Assembly (NCBI GenBank): GCA_963576475.1
Contig: OY754986.1
Span: forward strand, 7,667,031-7,731,030
Reading direction: 5' to 3'
DNA: 64,000 nucleotides
From: Molanna angustata
Lineage: Eukaryota; Arthropoda; Insecta; Trichoptera; Molannidae
Part shown: one piece after another, positions 57,801-64,000 of the stretch
How the letters are laid out: every line of letters begins with the position of its first letter
How positions within the stretch are numbered: position 1 is the first letter of the stretch
Program-made: the position numbers and the translations under genes
Notes under the pieces: model-generated
Databases searched by the model: none
The model's input: only the letters and a program-made list of their open reading frames with translations
What the model was told of the DNA's origin: nothing

Positions 57801-59980
57801 ATGACATTCCGCCTCAAGAAATTGTCAAAGAATGGAAGAATTTTGTAGCTGATTTAAGTGTTATTGAGAGATTTAATATTCCAAGACAAGCATTTCACGA
57901 GGGTTTAACTGAAGTATCCATACATGGATTTTGCGATGGTTCACTCTGTGGATATGCTGCAGTCGTGTATCTTAGAACCGTGAACAATGAGGGTCAGGTG
58001 AATGTCAGCCTCTTGGGGGCTAAGTCAAAGGTAGCCCCTGTGCGCACGAAGATGACTATCCCTAGACTAGAATTAAATGCTGCATTGTTGTTAACACGTT
58101 TAATAAATTTTTGCGTTTCGTCATTCCTTGGTAGAATCAAAATTGATAATGTAATTTGTTGGTCAGACTCCACTATTTGCCTGTCGTGGCTCCAAACCCC
58201 GCCTCACTTACTACAAATCTACGAAGGAAACCGTGTTTCCCAGATTTTAAGTTCTACGGCCCATATCACATGGAGATATGTACCATCAAAATTAAACTGC
58301 GCTGACATTTCATCTAGGGGTGCATATCCCTCCGTATTATTGGATCATGAATTGTGGTGGCATCCACCATGGCTAAAGGACTCTTTCGAAACTTGGCCGT
58401 GCCAAAAGAGAGAGTCTTTAGACTCACACAAACTCCCTGGTCTCCGTGAGACCAAGGTGATTGCTCTATGTGCAGACATGGAGGAGTCTTTTGTTATTAA
58501 ATTTAGTTCCTTGCAACGACTGCAACGAACTACAGCTTACTGCATAAGATTTATCAATAATTGTCGACACAAATTTAAAAAATGTACCGGTCCTCTTTCT
58601 GTAGAGGAGTTAAAATTATCACTCTTCAAACTTATTAAATGGGAACAATTAATTGCGTTTTCTGAACAGATAGACAAGTTGAGGAATGGCCGTCCCTGCT
58701 CCGTGAAACACTTGCAAAAATTATTTCCCTTCCTGGATAGCGAAGGTATGATACGAGTTGGAGGGAGACTGAGACATTCTACTCTTCCATATAATTCTAA
58801 ATTTCCCATTCTTCTCCCTAAATCTTCTCACTTAACTAATCTGATTGTAGACAACTATCATAAGGTACATTGCCATATCGGTCCCAATGCGCTGAATGCT
58901 ATTTTACAACAGCAGTTTTGGATTGTTTCTGCTCGACGTGTAATACGTAGTCGTATTCATAAGTGCGTCACGTGTTTTAAGGTAAACCCCAAGTCGGTGT
59001 GCCCTCAGATGGCAGACCTCCCATCGGACCGTGTTCGAGTCGGTCGGGTCTTCGAACGAGTCGCCACAGATTATGGTGGTCCCTTTACTATGCGAGCAAA
59101 TAAAATAAGAAACTCTAAAACCTTTAAGGCCTACTTATGCATATTTGTCTGTCTGGCCACGAAGGCAGTCCATCTAGAAGTTGTGTCGGACCTCTCAACT
59201 GAGGGATTTCTTGCAGCCTTCTCGAGGTTCTCATCCCGTAGAGGACTTCCGACGTTTATTCGATCAGATTGCGGCACAAATTATGTAGGGAGTAGCAGAC
59301 ATCTCAATGAAGTTGATAAGTACCTCTCAAGTTCAGCAGTGCAGGAGGTATTGTCAAACAAAGCCAGCCAGCGTGGTATCACTTGGCATTTTAATGCTCC
59401 AAGTTACCCAAACAGCGGAGGATTGTTTGAAGCCGGAATCAAGGTGGCTAAAACCTTACTGAAGAGAGTAATTGGAGAGCAGATATTAACTTTAGAAGAG
59501 TTCATGACGGTTTGTGCGGAAGTAGAGGCAGTCATGAATTCAAGACCTTTAACGTCTCTGTCGGAGGACGCCTCAGAGTGGAATGTACTAACTCCAGGCC
59601 ATTTTTTAATAGGTCAACCTCTTGTAGCCGTTCCTGAAAAACGTATGGATGACGTGCACGTTTCTAGACTTACACGTTACCAATTAATTAAGTCGATTTC
59701 CCAATCATTCTGGAACAGGTGGCAGCGAGAGTACCTGCATACTCTCCAGCAGAGATCTAAATGGCTTAAGGCTACGATTCCTCCAAATGTCGGAGATCTT
59801 GTTGTCATACGAGAGGACAACATGCCACCCTTGCAGTGGCGATTGGGTAGAATATCGAAGCTTGTCTCCTCTCAGGACGGAGTCACTCGTGTGGTTGAAT
59901 TAAAGACACCTAGTGGCATCTTGATGAGACCAGTTTCGAAGCTATGCCCACTTCCTTGTCAAAATGACAATGATTTGTAA
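54887..59980 (+). CDS. BEL/Pao Gag-Pol polyprotein
   Basis: 1697 residues, one frame, no stop. The ATG at 54887 (MTNKTVKC) is preferred because the frame upstream starts at a non-ATG codon. Gag: residues about 1-300, including LPTYNGSYVDFNNF (the Pao/BEL gag-like domain). Zinc-binding CHFC...C and CFSC...C clusters from about 310 to 375. Aspartic protease around LLDSGSMSSF (D432). Pao-type RT with ICDIKMMFRQ (D764) and FVDD (D842, D843). RNase H region from GFCDGS (D1017). Integrase with a H-H-C-C finger (H1328 region, KCVTCFK) and catalytic D1395 (TDYGGPF), D1461 (SDCGTN) and E1515 (LFEAGIK), D-E gap 53 residues, as expanded in this group. C-terminal WNRWQREYLHTLQQRSKW domain. It would assemble particles, reverse transcribe and integrate; all catalytic residues are present. 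Confidence 0.95.
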   Translation: MTNKTVKCSLAALNLKCLFDFAIQAKLNPSESNIIKFKVRYSDLENIKSEFYENHILIEAAAKSDFDSETHSDRYNQFIENYYEIKQIYFELCSDKQVSKNNESSRIQNISLPHIPLPTYNGSYVDFNNFISIFNTLIHSNNQLNGIQKMHYLSSCLKDDASRVIKHLSLSEENYDLAYKLINERFNNVRLIADNHLSNLLAVKPVENVSQLRNFLNIVKENSQALISLNINVNEWDFILVHILIRKLYSDLRCRFELTLPKNEMPKFPKLLQFLEDQCHVLDVTSVQFSKGKTLKSTFHSVLPSNNIKCHFCKNQAHAIFACEQFKRQDVKTRRDFVKENRLCFSCMKNHDIKNCKSSGKCKLCQSHKHNTLLHFENKQIVQTVSDQNKLITSAEIHSGTISQTKQVILATARIPIKDSFGNFHLVRCLLDSGSMSSFITESCIQRLSLKRNKIQVPVTSLGGNITQVRGSVFLTMKQRSGELISTTALVLNRLTNNIPSARVPQRVFNAYKNLSLADEYFYEPAQIDVLLGADLYASLLDGSSVHFSEGIPTALGTIFGYVISGPYDDSSHRTLSNNLAIHSFHSETSLDKLIENFWHSENLPEVMPCNPEDDQCEEFFMKTLQRIPNGRFMARLPFKKIHPQLGNSYNAALRRFLNLEKRFSQNENLKFEYTNFMNEYLSLGHMTLYKGVTQPGKHYYIPHHAVFKTTNQSKKIRVVFDASAQTSTSVSLNDCLYAGPKLHRDIADIILNFRIHPIALICDIKMMFRQILIDPKDQPYQLILWRDSPSDPIRHYALCTVTYGVTSSPYASMRVLRELARIGESQFPMASKVLQSQIFVDDIITTAATLQDAVLLKQELISLLKMGGFELRKWSSNCNQLLEDVPADHCEVPRSFDVADSSPCIKVLGIQWDPLADVFRYRVNVPGDECTKRAILSTIARIFDPLGWISPITFKAKLIIQKLWLLHTSWDDIPPQEIVKEWKNFVADLSVIERFNIPRQAFHEGLTEVSIHGFCDGSLCGYAAVVYLRTVNNEGQVNVSLLGAKSKVAPVRTKMTIPRLELNAALLLTRLINFCVSSFLGRIKIDNVICWSDSTICLSWLQTPPHLLQIYEGNRVSQILSSTAHITWRYVPSKLNCADISSRGAYPSVLLDHELWWHPPWLKDSFETWPCQKRESLDSHKLPGLRETKVIALCADMEESFVIKFSSLQRLQRTTAYCIRFINNCRHKFKKCTGPLSVEELKLSLFKLIKWEQLIAFSEQIDKLRNGRPCSVKHLQKLFPFLDSEGMIRVGGRLRHSTLPYNSKFPILLPKSSHLTNLIVDNYHKVHCHIGPNALNAILQQQFWIVSARRVIRSRIHKCVTCFKVNPKSVCPQMADLPSDRVRVGRVFERVATDYGGPFTMRANKIRNSKTFKAYLCIFVCLATKAVHLEVVSDLSTEGFLAAFSRFSSRRGLPTFIRSDCGTNYVGSSRHLNEVDKYLSSSAVQEVLSNKASQRGITWHFNAPSYPNSGGLFEAGIKVAKTLLKRVIGEQILTLEEFMTVCAEVEAVMNSRPLTSLSEDASEWNVLTPGHFLIGQPLVAVPEKRMDDVHVSRLTRYQLIKSISQSFWNRWQREYLHTLQQRSKWLKATIPPNVGDLVVIREDNMPPLQWRLGRISKLVSSQDGVTRVVELKTPSGILMRPVSKLCPLPCQNDNDL

Positions 59981-60218
59981 AGTTTAAGTTTTCCTTTATT
60001 TTGTATTAGTTAGGTATACTTTTTTTTACCTTTTTTGTTTATCTTATTTTTTGCTTATCTTATTTTTTTTGCTTGTATGAAGGTCGTACCTTCACATGAC
60101 CATTAAGTTTGGGGATTTGTTTGCTATATGTCTCCAAATTTATGTATTTTTTTTATATTTCGTTATGTGTTTGTCATATAGTTTTAGAAGAGCCGTGGTA
60201 TACATACCAGGCCTCTTC

Positions 60219-60229
60219 GGAGGGGAGGA
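60219..60229 (+). promoter_or_regulatory. BEL polypurine tract
   Basis: ggaggggagga immediately before the 3' LTR, where plus-strand DNA synthesis would be primed. Confidence 0.8.
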
Positions 60230-60593
60230 TGTTCGGTAAATGTGGCAACACTTCCAACCTTTTCCGATCCCTGAAATATTGTTACCTACATAGGAACAAA
60301 AACAATCGCCAATACTCTCTCGTCGTGTGTGAACGCATTGCACTGTGACAGAAAGTTATATAGTCGACTCAAGAGAAAATATACATATTTTCTACCTTTT
60401 CGCATCAATCATCGAAACTACGCGCCGTGCGCTATTTTGAATTCCTGAACCGTGTTCAGAGGAAGTTTTAAAGTGTAATTCAGTGTTGTGTCATAGAGGT
60501 TGGTGTAGTGCCCTCCGTGAAGACACTACACAAGACGAAGGAAGAAGGCTGCCAAGGTAGGTGCAATATTTTCCCTTCTCTCTATACGCAACA
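60230..60593 (+). repeat. BEL 3' LTR
   Basis: 364 bp, same sequence as the 5' LTR by eye. Confidence 0.92.
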
Positions 60594-61290
60594 CCCTTAA
60601 ATCCAAATTATTGAAAATTTTAACACATGTTGGTATGTATGTCAAGATAGGACAGTACGTAGGTCAGTCCTCTTTTCCTACCCGGAATATGAAAACACCA
60701 TGATGGTTCTGTATGTATGTTTGGGGATTAAGTATTAAACTATTAAGTCTTCTTACATATTGTGTATAGGCGACTTCCATACAAATTGTATGAAGCGATG
60801 TCGTCACTAATATCAATTTTTATAAAAATTGTTAAAAAAATTGAGATGTACTTTTACAATATAAATATTTTTTATAGAAAATTAAATTATCTAATTGGGG
60901 TGTTTCGGCTTTTTACGATATTTAAAAAAAATGGAAATATAGGCAGTTAAACTCATAAATTTATCATAAAAAAATATTTTTCTTAATAAAAAACCAATTT
61001 TTATACCAATTTTCAGCGTTCTAGCTTTTATAGTTTCTGGGATATATGGAAAAATAAACCAATAATTCAAAAGCTGATAACCCCTGACTGAAACAAAAAT
61101 TCACAATTCTGAGTATATGTAAAAGTTTTGTAGGCCTATAACTATTTATATATTCTGAAAATTTAGGCTTTGTGAAACTAGCAGATCAAAACTTATAAGG
61201 GGGGACAGACACACACACTCTTGGCTTAATTCTGTCGATTCATTCAGAGAATTGAATTCTCATGAACGAATCGACAGTTGGAATAAACAA

Positions 61291-61525
61291 AAAAACATAA
61301 ACTATGAAATAAACAAAAAAAAATACAAATTACGTTTGTCCAAAGATGATGATCATCTAACAATCACATTATAATAATAGTAATAATAATAAAATACTTT
61401 TATTGGTTTATACAACGTGGTGGACTTATTGCCCGCAGGCAATCTCTACCAGTCAACAACATTACAACAAAAAATAAATAAGTATTCTTCAAATTTTTCG
61501 TGACAAACTTTGTAGAAGTTCATTT
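61291..61525 (-). repeat. LINE tail of lepidopteran type (61385-61460)
   Basis: The minus strand reads ttgactggtagagattgcct, gcgggcaataagtccacc, then a tattattatt run. Related to 11560, 25020 and 29900. Confidence 0.6.
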
Positions 61526-61758
61526 TATAAAATAAAAATAAATAAAACAACTTTATTTTTTTCTACATAATTTTAACTTTTAATTTCGTAAGTTATGTAT
61601 AACGTTTTCGAGATTTCTCTCATCTTCAGTTACCTCTTAATACTTACTAGAGAGTATTCAGAAGTTACTGAAGATGAAAGAAATCTCGAAAACGTTATAC
61701 ACAACTTACGAAATTAAAAGTTAAAAGAAGAAGAAAACAAAGTTTTATCATTTTATAA
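61526..61758. mobile_element. Palindromic MITE-like element
   Basis: Arms 61526-61642 and 61645-61758 are inverted copies (ttttaacttttaatttcgta, tataacgttttcgagatttc, catcttcagt). Non-coding; long hairpin potential. Confidence 0.7.
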
Positions 61759-62476
61759 ATAATTATATTATGAGTATAAAAGAAAATCATTTAAGTGAGT
61801 AATTTCCTTCGCTACATGAAATTTGTTTTGGAATTCATCTTATATATTTTATTTTGAAATATAAAGCCTAACTCTCTATTACTGTATAGTTGTGATGAAT
61901 AAGAGCGGAGTTTCATTGGTGAAATCTTAACTATGTGAATGCGAAGGGGCACGCCAAGAGCTAGCAAAAGCAACATATAAGTATATATCGCAGAATTCAT
62001 AGAAAATTTTTGAAATTCCTTCCCCCATACAAATGCCAATAACATAATATATATTCGCATATACGTTCTTGAAGATATGTCGTATATGTGAGTGGCGAAA
62101 ATACAACATTTTGGGCCGATTGTGGAACGTTTGTCGTTGGTATAATATAAATATATTATATATTTCATGCATTTTTGTCACGATATGTTATAAATGGACA
62201 TGGAGTTTTTCAACATACCTGCGATGTGTAAAGGATATGACAAAAGTGACATATGTATATACTGACAATTATTTGTTTATAGTAAAAATAATAAACAGAA
62301 TTTATAAAGCGCCGTTTAGTGATACAAGATCACTCCAAGGTCGCTATACTCGAGGGACAAATACAGTCTTATAAAACAACAATACAAAAAGATAATGAAA
62401 TAAACACAAGCAGACTAATTTCATTTGTCGACAGTTAAAATCTGCACTCGTCATTATAAACCTACCTTTATATTGT
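61759..62476. other. No gene; L2-like tail scrap at 62296-62345
   Basis: 62296-62345 (tataaagcgccgtttagtga, actccaagg) is the minus-strand tail of the L2-like LINE at 52045-52390. The remainder is unassigned. Confidence 0.45.
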
Positions 62477-62900
62477 GACAGACCACTTCGAGAAGTTTCT
62501 GTCACGCGCGCGCGTAGCGACGACAAGTATATTTCGCTAGGCCGAGTTCATCGCCCTCGGTGTGGGGCGTGCGACAATAAACCGCAACTGCGATATGAAT
62601 ATACTATATAATGTTCGAGAGAGTTCGCGGACATTGGCACTACTACCCCCCGCCACTTGCACTGTGTAAGGGAGTGTACCCCTGTACACGATGTCACTAC
62701 ACGACCCCGCGGGCACGCTGTCTTTTCACTACTCGATCACCGGTCTCTTCACTACGCGAGCACGCCGTCACTTCGTCACTCGACCACCGGTCATCTCTCG
62801 ACCCCGCTAGCCATTGGTACTTCACCATGCGAATACTCGGTCACTTAGACTCGCTCGCTAACTCTCTCGTTATACCTACTCATCATGAGAAAGTTCATTT
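62477..62900. other. GC-rich island with hairpin; possible solo LTR or promoter
   Basis: Starts with gtgacaga...tctgtcac around an inner acttcgagaagt palindrome (62475-62506), followed by cgcgcgcgtagcgacgac and an aataaa at 62576. A region of loosely repeated cactcgaccaccggt-type words follows. It contrasts strongly with the AT-rich flanks. No protein match. Confidence 0.3.
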
Positions 62901-63289
62901 GTGTTTTATTGATTGTAAATTTACCTACAAGAAAACTGTTAACTGATCAATATACTCATTGTTAGTTTGAACCATTCTTTCTTCTTCATATCCTCAAAAC
63001 CACTGTCCTTGTAATCTTAATACGAACCGAATCAAATCTTGATATTCACCTTTTAACCAATTGTTAACCAATCCCGCTTTAATATTATATATTTTAGTTA
63101 AATATTTGTTTATATTTATTTATTTAATCTATCTATGATCTTAGTGCTATTTATATACCCTATTAGATTGTAATCTGTTTGAAATTGTCTTTTCCCTAAC
63201 TTATTTAACTTTTTTTAACTTCTTATGTGCCTATTTTTTTACTTCGACTTATGTAACTTCTATAACTTGTTTTATTTTTGCTTTACTTA
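62901..63289. other. AT-rich, no gene
   Basis: Nothing recognised; includes repeated acttatgtaactt words that lead into R6. Confidence 0.35.
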
Positions 63290-63510
63290 TGTAGGTAACT
63301 ATTTTTTTACTTAACTTTTTAACATAATTTTCTTTTATTTATGTAACTCTTACTTGTGTAACTTACGTGTGTGATTGAATATGAGCTCATGTAATTTTGT
63401 GTGCATCCATAATTGGACGTCCAGCAATCATAATAATAACCCATATTATTTTATTTTAATGAAAATCGTAAGCTAAATAACTGTCGATGTACCCTTTTTA
63501 ATATAATAAA
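63290..63510 (+). repeat. R6 repeat, copy 2
   Basis: Reverse complement of 41085-41330: gtgattgaatatgagctcat, ttggacgtccagc, ctgtcgatgtaccc. Confidence 0.6.
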
Positions 63511-63694
63511 GAAATAAAAACAATAGGTAAACATTTTGTTTTTCAATTTTCATATTTATAGATAGTAGAAAATAGTGAATTTATTCATGTAACTGAAAAA
63601 GCTGATAACGAAAAAATCAAAGAAAACAAAACTATTTTAACTAATTGTAAGTGTAGTGAACCATTAAAAAGTTCACAACTATAACATTAATTTT
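63511..63694. other. No gene seen
   Basis: Short AT-rich spacer. Confidence 0.35.
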
Positions 63695-64000
63695 ATTTTA
63701 TTGCTCTTCACTAACCCAATGGGATATTGTGGGTAGTTATGATTTCGCAATTTTTAAGGCTATTTTTTTATTGCATATTATCAACTAGTATCATGCTGAG
63801 ATTGGATTCTGAAAGTTTCATCACAATGTATCTCTGTATGTGTGCTATATGTGACGTGTGCTATGTATTGTGTGCTATTAATGGCGTGATTATTGTTTAT
63901 TTTACTTTTTCGATTATAGAGTAAAGTGCTAATTCGATTCTTTAAAATTTTTACAAATATGTATATATGTATAATCTCGCTTCGGAGATCGCTGATGAAC
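63695..64000 (+). repeat. R9 repeat, copy 2 (runs off the window)
   Basis: Matches 6830-7240 without the SINE: tattatcaactagtatcatg, ctgaaagttt, aatgtatctctg, gtgtgctatgta. Provides the empty site for the S2 insertion. Confidence 0.6.

Larger units (their letters stand above)
53972..60593 (+). mobile_element. Complete BEL/Pao LTR retrotransposon
   Basis: 6622 bp flanked by the 5-bp duplication ccctt (53967-53971 and 60594-60598). The LTRs are 364 bp (53972-54335, 60230-60593), start tgttcggta, end acgcaaca, and no difference was found by eye. Primer site at 54341, polypurine tract at 60219-60229, and one long Gag-Pol frame. No envelope-like frame follows. Every structural part is present, which suggests a very recent insertion. 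Confidence 0.95.
53885..61290 (+). repeat. R1 repeat, copy 3, split by the BEL element
   Basis: 53885-53971 and 60594-61290 are the two parts of an R1 copy on the plus strand. The left part has ttgcatgtaacacatgagat and ccaactgtcgatagag. The right part has ggaatatgaaaacacc, tttgtaggcctataac and the closing atcgacagttgga. Joining at ccctt gives a continuous R1. Confidence 0.75.

Noticed and set aside
57553..58809. Minus-strand frames inside the BEL element
   Set aside because: Antisense shadows of Gag-Pol.
59981..60229. Envelope-like gene after BEL pol
   Set aside because: Only about 250 bp of AT-rich DNA lie between the stop and the 3' LTR, with no usable frame.

Overview
The window reads as non-genic, repeat-dominated nuclear DNA of an insect, most likely a moth or butterfly (Lepidoptera). 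It is very AT-rich. It carries non-LTR (LINE) tails with the motif gcaataagtccgcc, many gtaggtacctac-type words, several tRNA-derived SINEs, a BEL/Pao LTR retrotransposon and a Tc1-like transposon. The order-level call is inference from repeat style, because no host gene could be recognised. No rRNA, genuine tRNA gene, CRISPR array or operon is present.

Only two mobile elements look structurally intact. (1) A complete BEL/Pao retrotransposon lies at 53972-60593. Its two 364-bp LTRs look identical by eye, it has a 5-bp target duplication (ccctt), and one uninterrupted Gag-Pol frame of 1697 codons carries zinc knuckles, protease, reverse transcriptase, RNase H and integrase. (2) A 1750-bp Tc1-like DNA transposon lies at 17618-19367. 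It has 28-bp perfect terminal inverted repeats, TA flanks, a DD34E transposase of 344 residues in two exons and probably a 5' UTR intron. It sits inside a copy of a tRNA-derived SINE.

Everything else is degraded or non-autonomous. LINE relics fall into several recurring groups, labelled A to G here. Group A is the largest: a 5'-truncated 2.6-kb copy at 41799-44410 with a 10-bp target duplication, and many 3' fragments, one with a 5' inversion. Group B ends in a GRRSRGRPKLRW-type tail, group C is RTE-like, group E is Jockey/CR1-like, and there is an L2-like 3' end. SINE families are labelled S1 to S5, and other dispersed repeats R1 to R9. R3 is a palindromic MITE. R1 and R9 are interrupted by BEL and SINE S2 respectively. 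R5 is a roughly 1-kb repeat with an internal tandem array.

Layout: 1-12000 LINE ends, R1-R4, SINEs and a TTCGAA-rich foldback element; 12200-14500 a long inverted repeat with a large TG array; 15100-15790 a small inverted-repeat element with a 51-codon frame; 16000-20000 SINE S3, a perfect 21-bp minisatellite, the Tc1 element and a rearranged LINE A; 20370-24530 LINE relic, R5, SINE S1, a (TA)n tract and LINE B; 25000-34500 scattered relics and long featureless stretches; 34540-36740 R5 plus two further tandem arrays; 37900-44630 LINE relics and the large LINE A inside a foldback element; 45100-49470 unassigned DNA, a minisatellite and R2 repeats; 50500-53400 LINE C, F, L2-like and RTE-like RT fragments; 53885-61290 R1 split by BEL; 61300-64000 small repeats and a GC-rich island.

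The nesting gives a relative insertion order in several places, for example BEL into R1, Tc1 into S2, S1 into LINE C and S3 into R4. I see no host pathway and no convincing new functional system. The most useful leads are the two intact elements, the S3-SINE/LINE-A shared 3' end, and the undescribed inverted-repeat elements.
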